A stretch of DNA of 64,000 nt from Nymphaea colorata (lineage: Eukaryota; Streptophyta; Magnoliopsida; Nymphaeales; Nymphaeaceae), in contig NC_045144.1 of NCBI RefSeq assembly GCF_008831285.2, positions 21,715,716 to 21,779,715 of the forward strand, in the 5' to 3' direction. Below, piece by piece: positions 11,767-23,079 of this stretch. A program made the position numbers and the translations under genes. Under the pieces are notes generated by a model. It made no database searches. It was not told the origin of the DNA and worked only from the letters and a program-made list of their open reading frames with translations. Within the stretch, counting starts at the first letter, position 1. Each line of letters begins with the position of its first letter.

Positions 11767-11916
11767 TAGACCTGGGCAACGGGCCAGGTCGGCCGTCGGG
11801 TACGAAGCCAGGGCCCGGGCTTCGTGCCCGCAGGGCCGTTTTCACAGCCCGGACCCGGGCTTGACCGGGCCGAGTACCGGGTACCGGATGGGTACCCGGC
11901 CGGTTGCCCAGGTCTA
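11767..11916. mobile_element. 150-bp hAT MITE
   Basis: A compact element with near-perfect terminal inverted repeats. The left end is TAGACCTGGGCAACGGGCC and the right end GGCCGGTTGCCCAGGTCTA. It is flanked by a perfect 8-bp target duplication GTTGAAAC (11759-11766 and 11917-11924). The interior is GC-rich with several CCCGGG-type palindromes. The termini resemble those of the 898-bp element at 10069, so the two probably belong to one hAT family. Confidence 0.9.
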
Positions 11917-11924
11917 GTTGAAAC

Positions 11925-12183
11925 CATAACCTTTTTTTCTCCCCTCCTTTTTCTTCCTTTTACCTTTGGAATCTACAGTTGTTTTAGAATTTGGATGATC
12001 TTACTACTACTGTCAGAATAACCCCCATCAATTGAAGTGTAGTGTTAGATATTGTTTGTATGTCGAAAGAGTAGTGCCCATGGGAATTAAACGACAAACC
12101 GAGCACTCAATGCCAACCAGCTAATTGTTTGCCTCTAACCGAAATAAAACACATGTAAAATACTCTAACATGTTGTTTTTGTA
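11925..12183. other. unique spacer left of the tandem duplication
   Basis: Single-copy sequence up to the left boundary of duplicated unit 1. No feature recognised. Confidence 0.5.
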
Positions 12184-12270
12184 GAAAAAAATCACCTCCC
12201 AATTCAATTTTGATAACGCAGTGTACAAGCAGCACCAATGCATCAAGAAAGAAAAAAAAATTCCTACTTG

Positions 12271-12271
<1 letters not shown>

Positions 12272-12310
<39 letters not shown>

Positions 12311-12324
12311 TTATATATATATAT

Positions 12325-12365
<41 letters not shown>
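12272..12365. repeat. (TA)n microsatellite, unit 1
   Basis: TA tract with interruptions at GTATT and GTTTATA. The unit 2 equivalent (29264-29329) is shorter and interrupted differently. Confidence 0.95.
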
Positions 12366-12369
<4 letters not shown>

Positions 12370-12893
12370 TTGGTAAGTGACTCTTATTATAATTATTGAC
12401 CCAACACTGTTTTCTTCTTTCAACTCTCTATCCGTCTCTCGCGCGCTCATTTTCTCATTGTTATTTGCATACTTATAACAAGTCATTATCTTTCGGCACC
12501 TCTTCATCGACCTTGTTATCTTTTAGCACATCTTCATCCATCATCTCCTCATCCTCTTGCATAAATAAACAATATACCCTCTTCAATCATTTATATTCTA
12601 ATTCATAATTTATGTCTGTCGTTTCAAAGAAATTTAGCTTCCATGCCGGATTAGATCCTATGGAGCTGCAACTTGGTTCCATAGTTTACTACCTATATAT
12701 AATAAAATGTTATTGTGATGAAATGAGTAACAATTGGGCGGGGAAACCCACAGCTGCCGGCTCGTGATCTTTTAGCTAACTTTTCTCCTCCCATATAATT
12801 TATGCTCAGCCACCACAAGACTGGACTCTCTCTCCCCACTTGCAGGCGGCTACCCTTGGCCACTCCCGCCAATTGAATAAAGGCCTCCTACCT

Positions 12894-12905
12894 TTCTTTA
12901 TAAAT
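12894..12905 (+). promoter_or_regulatory. TATA-like box without a recognised gene
   Basis: CTTTATAAATCC lies in a promoter-like stretch that is well conserved in unit 2 (near 29858-29869). Downstream, ATG at about 12996 opens a frame of only 28 codons (starting MAHMTMEILV), and the unit 2 copy differs there by one synonymous change. It may be the leftover promoter and start of a lost small gene. Weak evidence. Confidence 0.3.
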
Positions 12906-13125
12906 CCAAGCATGGTGGGAAGTTGAGAAACTTCATAACATCATTCCACAGACATATGTATCACAACTCTGTAAATGCATGCATGTAGAGCTTTCATGGC
13001 CCACATGACCATGGAAATTTTAGTCCCCAGCAATTGGTTATCCGCATATATTTCCTTGCTACTCACAAGTACTTCAAGATGATTAAGTTATTATCAAATA
13101 TTGAGGATAGATACTATTTTGTATC

Positions 13126-13283
<158 letters not shown>

Positions 13284-13925
13284 AAAAAAGGAAGTTGGTA
13301 ACTACCAGGCCACTTAAATAAAAGACAAAGGTCAACCCTAACCCTAAGCATGCTCACTTTGTGGACAACATCAACGTCTATCAGTACAGATGGATGGGCA
13401 AAACCATTGGTATAACCAACGCAATATACGTACCAAAATGTCCGTCAGTAGCTGTGTATACTGAAAAACTAATGAAATACATTGTCAAGCACGTCCATTC
13501 GTAAAAATTGACTCAAACTGGTGGCTTAGACTAACCGTCAGTGGAACCTTTAGACTAACCATCGGCGGAGCCTTCAGTGACATCATGTACACTGACGGAT
13601 TGCCATTACCTTCAGAATAAGTATTACTCACGGTCTGTAGCTTTTTAGACATGATAGTCATTTTTGTTGTGATAGATTGATAGAAACATAACATTTTGTT
13701 ACTGTTGCCGAGTGGCCCCTTCAATGGCCTCTTGCCACAAGTAGAAGCCTGAAAGAAGAGATAAGATATAAAAATCAAGAGCAAAAGCCAAATTAGCTAA
13801 GAAATGATGACAAGAGGAAATTTTTTGTGCATGCCACCATGCCAACTTGTGGGGGAGTTTGGTGTGGCTGACATCAACAATTGCTCGCACCAACCCAAAC
13901 AAATTGCCTAATTATGTATTGATAA

Positions 13926-14780
13926 CTCTATAATTCTGACATGTTTGTATACAGGTGCTCTATAAAGTTCAAAATTTAAAATGTCGATACCCTTTAACAA
14001 AATTTCTAGCTCTGCAACTGCTGTGAACTTCATTGTGGCGGGTGCCAAAAGTAAGCAAATGATACTGTAATGAGAATACCATACCAACTTTTTTTTTTTT
14101 TTGCTCTTTTTTCTGCAAAATTAGTTGATTGACATGTACCTGGAGCTTCTTGGACTTCTTATGTGAACTTTGCAGGGAGTTGCAAATCATCTTTTATTCA
14201 TGCTCTTTATACACTTTGTTGCGCAGAACATGTTACAAACGTTTTTAAATTTTGCTAGTTTGAGTTACAATACAAATTACTACCCAAGAAAAAAAATGTA
14301 GAACTGTGATATTCCAGAACATGCAAACCAAACCTTCAGTTTATGGTTTTGCTTCCATTTTATTGACGATTAAGGTGGGGGAACTACTATTTTGACAGTT
14401 GCTTAGGTCTTCCAATGTTAGTGTGGAACTTTTCAGCGTTTGATAATTCTATAATTTTGACATATTTCTATACAGGTGCTTTATAAAGTTCAAAATTTAA
14501 AATAACTAAAATTTCTAGCTCTGCGACCGCTATGAAGTTCATTGTGGCGGGTGCCCAAAGTATGCCAAATGATACTGTAATGAGAATCCCGTACCAACAA
14601 TTTTTTCTTTTTTTGCTCGTTTTTCTAAAAAAAGAGTTGATTGACATGTACCTGGAGCTTCTTGGACTTCTTATGTGAACTTTGTCAGAGAGTTGCAAAT
14701 CATCTTTTATTCATTCTCTTTATACACTTTGTTGGGCAGAACATGTTACCAATGTTTTCAAATTTTGCTAGTTTGATTGG
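13926..14780 (+). repeat. local tandem duplication of about 350 bp
   Basis: The segment beginning GATAACTCTATAATT at about 13919 recurs from about 14438 with roughly 90% identity. Shared landmarks are TTCATTGTGGCGGGTGCC, GAGCTTCTTGGACTTCTTA and CTCTTTATACACTTTGTTG. A spacer of about 160 bp separates the copies. The same arrangement is present in both later copies (36697-37540 and 45170-46010), so it predates the 17-kb duplication. No function recognised. Confidence 0.8.
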
Positions 14781-15181
14781 GAATCTCAACATCCTTTTCT
14801 TTTTCGGTTCCTTTTTCCTGTACGATTGTGAAAGTAGCTTAATTCCACTATTCGGCTACATTAAATTGGCAGCTGCTTGCAGGCAAACCTTCTGTTTATG
14901 AAATTGTTTTTTTCTTTGCAATGATCGAGAAGAACTGTTAAACCAGAGTTATTTGTTGCACATGATTATTTTTGTATTTCAATGGCCGACAATAACAAAA
15001 ACAATTTCATCCTTTTTTATGCATGCTGGGCATCTAAAGAACAAAATTTCAGATGAGAAGAGTTGAATATTGTTGATGACATTGAATTTTTGTGTATTAT
15101 ACTTTGATGGATAATTTTTTTTGAATGATCAACAATGAAAATTAAATTTTAGAAATTTTTTCCTCCCTAATTCTATTTGAA

Positions 15182-15182
15182 A

Positions 15183-15232
<50 letters not shown>

Positions 15233-15233
15233 C
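15182..15233. repeat. (TA)n microsatellite
   Basis: TA tract with one GTA interruption, also present at 37941-37988 and 46418-46468 in the other copies. Confidence 0.9.
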
Positions 15234-16577
15234 GCTTTGCATTTGTGTTGATCGATCCAGCTGGTGGTGGTTACGCCGATAAGGATTGTCTTTGTTTCTT
15301 GTCATTTATCTATATCCAAAAATTAATTTGTATCCAATATATATTGCTGTTGTAATTCTTCCCATATGTCAATGAGAATCAAAAGGGAGAGCTCGATGCT
15401 CCCTGTCGTAGATGGAGGCATAACATCGAACCATGTTAATTGCTGCCTTTGCATTTCTTTTCTTTTTTCATTCACTTAGAAGCTCGTTAACGATATGCAC
15501 TTGCGACTATATGGGGTTGGACCTGCAAGTCATGAACAACTAAAGAACATGTCCATAATATGAAAGTTGTGCTTTTGAATTGCTGAAATCATTTTTTTTC
15601 TTTGTTCTGAATACAATCTATTGCATTTCGCATTTTTTTTTCAATTTTCTACACTTTTGTTAATCCATGCGTTAGAGACTTTGAGTTTATGTTGTAAAAA
15701 CATCAGATTTACATGCGCTAAAAATACAAACGATTTTTGTTGTGATTGGAAGTACAGCAAAGGGATCTGATTAGGGTGTCGTACAGACAAAGCTCTGGCG
15801 ACGGCCGAAGCCGTGGGCAAAGCTCCAAAAAACCATTGCCAGTCCTTCTCGACGCCCACTAAACCATTGTCGACGGTCTCAGGCGTGGGGACCATAATCA
15901 TCTGTCCGGACGATTATGGGCGTCCGGGAATCACCAGTGCGTCTCTCTCTCGGGCGCGCATTTTCTCAATGTTTGAGCGTGCTTGGTCATTGTATTTTAT
16001 CCATCTTTCACATATTATGCATTAATATCAACTCCACTTGAATGCTTTTCTTTTATATTTTCTGTCCAAAAGTCCATTTCATGCTTAAAAGCTGTTTTTT
16101 TTGCCGGATTTCATAGTTCCTTGTAGACCCCAAATTGAGAGCCCTGAATCGGACTTAGTTTTTGCTGTTTTCGATAACCTGCTGATCGGAACTACTACCT
16201 TGTGGAATATAGACAACTTATTGACTAAAATTGAGAAAGCTTCTAGCCGCCAGCCAAATATTTGAGAGAATGAAAAAGAAATTAAGGTAAGAGGGGATGA
16301 AGTATTTGTAGAATATATACATATATAAAACAAATTCAACTAAAATAACTAAGCACAACATCGGTGCATTTATTTCGATTGCACAAGTACACAAAGAGGA
16401 TGGACGGAAACACTGGTTCTGGTTCTTGCGGGCAACAAGAACTAGGAAGTACAGACCCTGCATGCATGCTGTCCTAGCAGACAATAAGCATGCTTGCTTT
16501 ATTATTTAGACATGCTTGCTTTATTATTTAGATATACCACAAGTTACTACTATCAGCATGACCAACATGATAACATA

Positions 16578-17326
16578 TCAGCGACGAGAAGGTTTCAGTA
16601 TGCTAGCGACACCGTGAGCATTCACGAGTGCACCATACTCATTAAGACTACAGCAACCATGATAGCCGCAGCATATGTAACTTGATCGGCAGCACCAGTC
16701 GTTTGGGCAGCAGGAGTAACCAGAGGGGCAGCATCGACCACTGCCGCAAGAGGATCCACAAACATCGCCTGTTGCATTCTTTTCATCTGCATCCATAGCC
16801 ATAATGTTCAGGAAATTAAGTGTTTAGCCAACCAATTAATTGAATGCTTGTCTAGCTAGATGCACAAATGTCACAATGTTGCGTATCTATAGGTCACATC
16901 GACACTCAAGCTGCCAAGCAGGTGGTCTGGTTAGTAGACTACTATGCTTTTTGGATCGGTTGATATTTTTTAGCCTAGTTACTGGCGAAGAACCAAGGGT
17001 CCCTCCTCCCTCAGCTCCCAAGCAGCATTAGTGACTACCCGAATGCATGTCAAACACCACTACTACAAGATTAACAACCACAAATTAAATCTGTCCTGGA
17101 TCGATCGTTGGCTGCGTCCTGCTAAGCAACTCGGTTGTGAAGTTGCCTGTTTGACAGAAAAAGTATTGCATGATCACCTAGCAGGATGACATCGTTTGGA
17201 GGGAAGTAACGAAAGACCAGCTAGAAACGAAAACATACCCTGTTTTTCAACAACACTACGTGCAAAAGCCACAGAGAGCAGCAAGAGAAGGGCAAGAAAG
17301 AGGACGGGAAAGGAAACTTGCTTCAT
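16578..17326 (-). CDS. secreted cysteine-rich peptide with five CC pairs, unit 1
   Basis: Two exons on the minus strand: exon 1 is 17326-17239 and exon 2 is 16786-16578, with a 452-bp GT-AG intron in phase 1. The product is 98 residues. Residues 1-22 are a signal peptide (MK, a Leu-rich core, SVAFA), so the mature peptide should be secreted. After a short linker with a possible N-glycosylation site (NAT, 33-35), twelve cysteines lie at 39, 43, 48/49, 55/56, 61/62, 68/69 and 74/75. The spacing is C-x3-C-x4-CC-x5-CC-x4-CC-x5-CC-x4-CC, followed by a Cys-free tail ending KPSRR. Stacked CC pairs recall granulin domains, but the loops are shorter and more regular. It could act as a defence or signalling peptide; that is inference and I know no family with this exact spacing. 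The unit 2 copy encodes the same protein. A TATA box lies 82 bp upstream of the start. Confidence 0.8.
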
Positions 17327-17407
17327 TGTGGATAGCCCACTAGTTAGAGTGAATACCAACTAATGGTGGATGACTGGATGAGTGCAGAATGGCATCCTCT
17401 CAACGAT

Positions 17408-17418
17408 CTATTTATAGG
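17408..17418 (-). promoter_or_regulatory. TATA box of the CC-ladder peptide gene, unit 1
   Basis: CCTATAAATAG on the minus strand, 82 bp before the start codon. The same box and leader occur upstream of the exon-1 relic at 22996, which supports a real promoter. Confidence 0.75.
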
Positions 17419-17862
17419 ATTCACATGGTCGGACTGAGTCAAGAGGTCTACCTTACTAGAAAGAGAGAAAATTTAGCTGTCTTTAACTACTAGATCTACA
17501 GCCTTAATCCTTTTACTATCACAATTCCCATAGCAGTAAGCTTCTTAGTAGTGAGTACTCGACCACCAGCACCACCCATCTCATTATTTTTCCTTTCACT
17601 CTCACTCTCACTCTCTCTCTCTCTCGATATCGACCACCCATCTCCCTTGACGAGGACAAGACCCCACCATCATTGGCCTTTCTCATCGCCTCTCTTTATA
17701 TATACACACACACGCACTCTCTCCATACACACACATATACGTACACACTCTGCTCACTTGCAAGAACCGTCTGATCCTTTGTAATGGAAAGTTGAAAGAC
17801 AAACATTGAGAAAAAAGTAATGTTCATTATGTAATATTTAGCATTCTAAAACGGAAAATATC

Positions 17863-18087
17863 ATGAGAACCTTAAATACAGTTAAGTCATTTCTTCAAGC
17901 GTGCCAAATTATCAAAGTTGTGAGCACGTATGTTGTTGTTGTGAGCAAGATGCACGTGTTCTGTTACCACTGTTTGTTAATGAAGGCTCACCCTTTCTTC
18001 TATGCTGACACCAAATATTGTGCAAGAAAGCAAGTGCACAAACCTATACACAATTATTTGTTTCCCTTAAAATTATATTCGAAGTGA
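17863..18087 (+). other. repeat copy with a conserved reading frame, unit 1
   Basis: A 74-codon frame including STYVVVVSK and CARKQVHK. An inverted, diverged copy at 26123-26305 (minus) keeps the same frame with DTYVVVVSK and SARKQVDK. The two differ at many bases yet both stay open over the aligned part. It could be a remnant of a mobile-element or host gene, or chance. Unit 2 has the same pair at 49099-49323 (plus) and about 57190-57380 (minus). No family recognised. Confidence 0.4.
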
Positions 18088-18099
18088 ATAGTTGGACTT

Positions 18100-20460
18100 G
18101 TTTTATGTACTGGGTCTTATGTTGGTTTTAGTGACAAAATATTTTAAAGAAATATTGGTTAAAAATCTGTGTGATCCTAATTATTTCCTCCCTTTTCTTT
18201 CCTTTTCTAAAATTAATATTGCTGGTGGGCAGTCTGTCTTTCTATTTAGCCATTTCTATTAGGCGCTTAATGAACAAATACTGTTCTAGATAGATAGATA
18301 ATGTATGTTTGTGTAGCTAGTTTTTGGCCACCGTCAGTGGGAAAAGACATTTTAACAAAGCTTTCAGCAACCGATTGGTACTTAGGACGAGCTTGGTGAT
18401 GTCGGGTGTCAGACTAACCCAGTCCTGCATAGCCAACAATCCTGCCTGCCCAAGTGGTGGGCTTGTGTGTACCTTTCCACACAAACCCACCTACATTTAT
18501 TTGCATATTACTCATTTCTTACAGCCCAATTTTTTTATTTATTTATGCATTGGCATCGGCTGATTCTTTTCACGGTTTTGCGCATGCAAGAAATTTCTGC
18601 TCCGACCTTGTGCTCAGTGCAAGTAACTTGTAGAACTTAAGTATTTTGATCATCTTATACATATATCATGTGCTATATCTTCAATACATTCTTATTTACA
18701 AAGCCAACATCTCAAGCTACGGCTTTGATGAATAAAAATTTTAGATTGAATCAGGATTCGACGAAAAATTTCATGAGTTCTCAATCAAAAGGTTCACACT
18801 AAACTTCTAGTTTCCCAAAATCGTTAAACGAATTACTTGGGCGTGCCATAATGAATTAATGATGATGATGGATGGATACCGAACATGGTGCTAGTGGCAG
18901 ATTTCGTTCAATGTATTCCTCCCCACTCTCTTGGTCTGAGATGGTTGGCATTAGTTCTGCATATATATATATATATGTATATAGCTCCAGCGGTGGTGGT
19001 CACTATCTCCAGTTAATTATTCAGTACGAAGCTTGCAGCAGCTATTTGTGATGTAGGGCGTTCCAGCATGACGTTCTCTGATGCAGGCATGTCCATCGAC
19101 GGACGGCGGTGTTAGATCATTCTTAGTCGTCTAGTCCATGATGCAAGCTTCATCTACGTAATGGAGCTGACATATTCTACCTCATAGATGAGATGATGTA
19201 CATGGTCCACTGGCACTGTACCATGATCATTAATGGGGTGGGGTTGTTCATGTATCCGGTCTCCCATTGGACCACTGGCATTAGAGATTATTTTTCCAAT
19301 TTAGATCACATATCCTACCGGGACGTTTCAAAAGAAATCAGACATGAAACAAAAAAGTTTGATATCGAATTCAAATTTAAGGAATAACATCAGATTCAGA
19401 TTTAGGTTTATCTGATCACATTCAGATCCAATTTAGTTTTAAGTATCTTACATCTATCCAATGTCCATATATTTTGAAAATTGTATTTACGCGTTAATTT
19501 TGGTTTGTAAGTCATAATTTGGATTCATATGTGAATCTAACAGCCCTATTCAGATTGGGTTCTTAATGTGAATTTCCAACTGCCCTTTAGAGTTCATTTG
19601 ACATCAAGGACATAGAAATATGTCATAAAGATTGGGCTAGATTCATGGGATACTAGTCGTGCTGTCAAACTGCCCTTCAAGTGAATAGGAGTACTCCATT
19701 TCATCTCGGACTTTCGGCTGACAATTTTGTTTTCAACCTTACCCAATTTACTATGTCTTAGATGACAATTTCGTGAACTTTTTATGGAACAACAAATGGT
19801 GATTGAATTTATATTGATTTCAATATTTTAAATTTTCAAAAATTGATTTTAATAACCATACAAAAATATTTAGGTGCTTATCTACCAATATGCAGAGATT
19901 AGGCACGTTTGATTGCTAGGATTGTGTTCCCTAGTGTACAATCCCCAAGGTATACTTTGGATTTAAAATCAAAAGAAGAGAAAATCAGTTGGGACTTTCT
20001 AGTTCCCCCAGTTTCAAGTAGTAGGACATGTTCATCTCGCATAACTTATTTTTACTTTCACGTGTGTAATAATCAATTATTATGGCAATTAAGCAGATCC
20101 CGAGTAGTATGGCAGAGAAGGGTGGTCCTTTCTTCAGCTTTCACAAGAAGAAAAGGATGTTGAAAGAGACATGCTGCAGAAATGGTGATACCTGTTTGGC
20201 ATGGCTCCTGCCGGCCGCCTACACAAGAGTGAGAATGGACTCACAAGAAGATGCAAATGCAGAATGAAAATAGCTAGAACGGACATAACACGAAACAAAC
20301 ACCAAACAGAAACACCCAACAGAATGAACATGAGGTTTTGTTCCTAAGCTCATCAAACAATGGACAAAAACGGTCTTGTCCACTAGAAGATGACCGGCAC
20401 ATCATGCCTATCCTGTACCAAAGAACCTCATGTATATGAGTTCGAGTACTCGATTTGGTG
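18100..20460. other. intergenic, no gene recognised
   Basis: AT-rich, nearly identical to 49336-51686 of unit 2. Short open frames at 19193-19387 and 20082-20267 have no recognisable domain. The conservation of these frames only reflects the recent near-identity of the units. Confidence 0.4.
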
Positions 20461-20467
20461 GAAGGCA

Positions 20468-21180
20468 GTTATATAATATTGAAACTGATGTTTCTAACCG
20501 ATAAAAATGATTTCCTGTCCAGTAAATTGCAAGTGACAAGGACCGTACGTGACAACCCAATCTCCAGCTTCGTGACAACCCAATCTCCAGCTTTTGGACC
20601 TAGTGGGCCTATTTTGTCACAATAGGAGATACAATTTTCTGGCGAAGGGATATCCATATATAATTTCACGGCCTTCTCCCACGTGGAATGTCGATTCCCA
20701 TTGAAAATAACATTTTCGGTAGAAACTTATTCTCCTCCAAAGAACTTGACAAAATTTCAGCCACTAGCTTTTTTATGTTTTAGGTCTAATAAGATGGAGC
20801 TGTGAATTGATTCAGATGGGGCCCAGATCTAATGTCATATAATATATAGAAAGTGATATTTCGAACCAATATCTTAATTCATTAAATTGCAAGCAACAGG
20901 GAGGTTGACATCGCGGTCTTTGGGTTTTGGTATCATTGGCTCCAAGTCTTCATGGATTAGGACCTCTAGGACCTCCTGACTTCTTTCACATGGTGGGACA
21001 TGAATTCCTTTTCAAGGGAAAATATATAATTTTATATGGCCTTTTTTCACATCGAATGGTGTTCACCAAATATGAAAACAACATTATCTGTGGACCAAAA
21101 GATTTTTCCCCATGCATTAGTGTCTGTGTCATATTTTCCTTTTAAGAATGCTAAAAGGCATAATAATCAAGACATTATTT
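20468..21180 (+). repeat. dispersed dimeric repeat, copy 1
   Basis: About 700 bp built of two related halves, each opening with TAAATTGCAAG followed by GTGAC/CAAC and a CCAATCT or GGTCTTT segment (about 20522 and 20884). The same dimer recurs at 26405-27100 and, reversed, at 61045-61560, with unit 2 copies at 51694-52406 and 57485-58170. An extra 22-bp direct repeat (ACAACCCAATCTCCAGCTT) sits at 20550-20597. No coding content or terminal repeats recognised. Confidence 0.75.
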
Positions 21181-21483
21181 TTCTGGCGCTGATCATCACA
21201 GATATGCTTTTTGCGCACTGGAGTCCTGTCAATACTCCTCAGCAGCACTTCTACTAAACTTATTCTACGTTTTAGAAGCTAGTCCATAATAGTTTTACCG
21301 ACACTATTCGACAATCCTTTTGAGTTCTCAATCCTGAGTTGGTGAGTTTGTGATATTGTTAGATTGGAAGGGGTTTTTTTTTAATCATGTACAAAATGTA
21401 ATCAATAGGATGTTATCATTTCAAAATTGTAATTGTATGATCATTATTTTTGTGTTATCAGCAATTCTCATTCTCTCTGACAA

Positions 21484-21490
21484 TATATAT

Positions 21491-21551
<61 letters not shown>
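21484..21551. repeat. (TA)n microsatellite
   Basis: TA tract with ACACA and ACATA interruptions. It directly abuts the CACTA-like element and recurs at 52709-52781. Confidence 0.9.
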
Positions 21552-21554
21552 ACT

Positions 21555-21787
21555 CACTACATACTAAAAAAATTGTTGCTAAAAAGTAACAGCGGTAGCT
21601 ACAAGTTTTTAGTCTGAGTTGTTTCTGGCACAGTTTATAACATCTGTGGCAAAGGATTGAAACCATGCCTAAAGACTTTTAACTACAATTTTCTAAGTCT
21701 TCAGCAACGATAAAACCATCGCTAAAAACAGTTTTCTTAGTGACGGCACTTTTTTCATGCTACTGAACTGTCCTTTTTCTTGCAGTG
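21555..21787. mobile_element. CACTA-like non-autonomous element, unit 1
   Basis: Begins CACTACATACTAAAAAAATT and ends CTTTTTCTTGCAGTG, whose reverse complement is CACTGCAAGAAAAAG. CACTA (En/Spm) elements share the CACTACAAGAAAA-type terminus. Internal sequence such as GCTAAAAACAG and TTAGTGACGGCAC is typical of short CACTA derivatives. The expected 3-bp target duplication is not perfect (ACT and ATT). 233 bp, no transposase. Confidence 0.65.
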
Positions 21788-22920
21788 ATTGATCTCGTTA
21801 ATTATATGGATCTCCAGTATTAATTTTGCACAAAGTGTGCATGCTCGCAAAGATTGATATAAATCGGGCGATCTAAAGCCGAGGTAATTCTTCTTGTTTG
21901 CTTTTTTTTAGTTGAAACAAAACCCAAAAGCTGAATGCAGATAAAATTGATTGTGGGACTCAACTCAATGAGTGGGACCAAAAAAAAAAGGCCTTCCCTG
22001 ACAGGACAAATGCGTAAAAGGGTAAAAAAAAAAAAAACCCAAATGAAAATTTTACTCTCGAGAAAAGGAGGAATACCAATAACTAAAAACAACAGCAGAT
22101 TATGCCCGAAGGGTCTTTTACACCATCTGTTAGAATGGATCGATGATATAACCCAACATTCATGTTGCTTACGTGACACAACACATTAAAAAGTTTAGTC
22201 TCACATTTTAAGATTGCAATGAATCCTAAGGGACCTATGAGGGAGTCAGCTAAATGAATGGTTGTCAACATTCCTCACCTTTCTGAATTGAAACTGAAGC
22301 TGTTAGTAGGTGAATTGTGATCTGCCAAACCATTTCGGTGTAAGAATAGAGCAGGTTGTTATATCCCTTTTTACAAATGAAAAGAGTTGTGGGAAAGTTA
22401 AATGAAGACAAAGATCAGCAACATTGAGCTGGTATTTTCATCTAAGAAATATAGCCCAAGGATCCCAGAGTGAAGAAGATTGGACGACCATTTCAGGAGG
22501 AGAGGAAGGTCCTTCACCCAAGAAAATTGGTGATGTCCAAACCTTTCCTTGAAGGATGGTAATAGTAGGTTTTTTTTTCTTCTTTTTTCCACTGTGGAAG
22601 ATCTGTTCCATGTGAACGTCTTACTGGTGAGGCTGATTTTTTCTTTTTCAATTGAAGCAAGTAGGATAAGAACTGGCACAGAGTAAGTAGGAGTAAAGAA
22701 ATAACAATTGATAAGAAGACAGATTGAGGATTAAGATAAGCTCTCCAATTAAGCATGGAATTAATCAAGAATCAAAGCCAGAAACTAATTAATAAGAACG
22801 AGTTGGGGTTGACCAGCAGAGTCGGGGATACTTAAAGAGGCGAGCTTCAGTATTACAAATCTCAAACCCCATCCTCTCTAGATGGACATTTAGATAGATC
22901 TTTCTGAGTCTCATGTCACC

Positions 22921-22930
22921 CCTATAAACA
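22921..22930 (+). promoter_or_regulatory. TATA box of the exon-1 relic, unit 1
   Basis: CCTATAAACA lies 75 bp before the ATG at 22996. The leader between them aligns with the leader of the CC-ladder gene (shared GATGC, TCTGCAC/GCTGCAC, CATCC, CATTAG/CATCAG and CAATGAAG). Confidence 0.6.
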
Positions 22931-22995
22931 GATAATGTGCGAGATGCTATGCTGCACCCATCCTGTGAGTATTTCTCCATCAGTTAGCATCCGCA

Positions 22996-23079
22996 ATGAA
23001 GCTAATTTCCCTATCCTCTTTCTTGCCGTTTTCTTGCTGTTCTCTCTGACTTTTGCACGTAAACTAGATGACAGTAAAA
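22996..23079 (+). pseudogene. relic of the CC-ladder peptide gene: promoter plus signal-peptide exon
   Basis: An ATGAAG start followed by a sequence closely matching exon 1 of the CC-ladder gene, including CTCTTTCTTGCC and TTTTGCACGTA, and a GTATGT donor at 23080 in the same phase. It is 84 bp against 88 bp in the intact gene. A 4-bp deletion near 23012 shifts the frame, so translation from this ATG meets TGA before the signal peptide ends. Beyond the deletion the second frame still reads FLAVFLLFSLTFAR, against FLALLLLLSVAFAR in the intact gene. No CC-rich exon was found downstream; the frame at 23068-23256 is unrelated. The relic is on the opposite strand from the intact gene, about 5.7 kb away. 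The unit 2 copy shares the same deletion. Confidence 0.75.

Noticed and set aside
13335-13349. Telomere-like AACCCTAACCCTAA
   Set aside because: Only about two repeat units, and absent from the matching place in unit 2 (AACCGTAAGC), so not an interstitial telomere array.
15641-15901. 86-codon minus-strand frame (starting MIMVPTPETV), repeated in the other copies
   Set aside because: No signal, domain or splice context. Conservation only mirrors the near-identical core of the tandem units, and the frame is broken in the copy by the gap.
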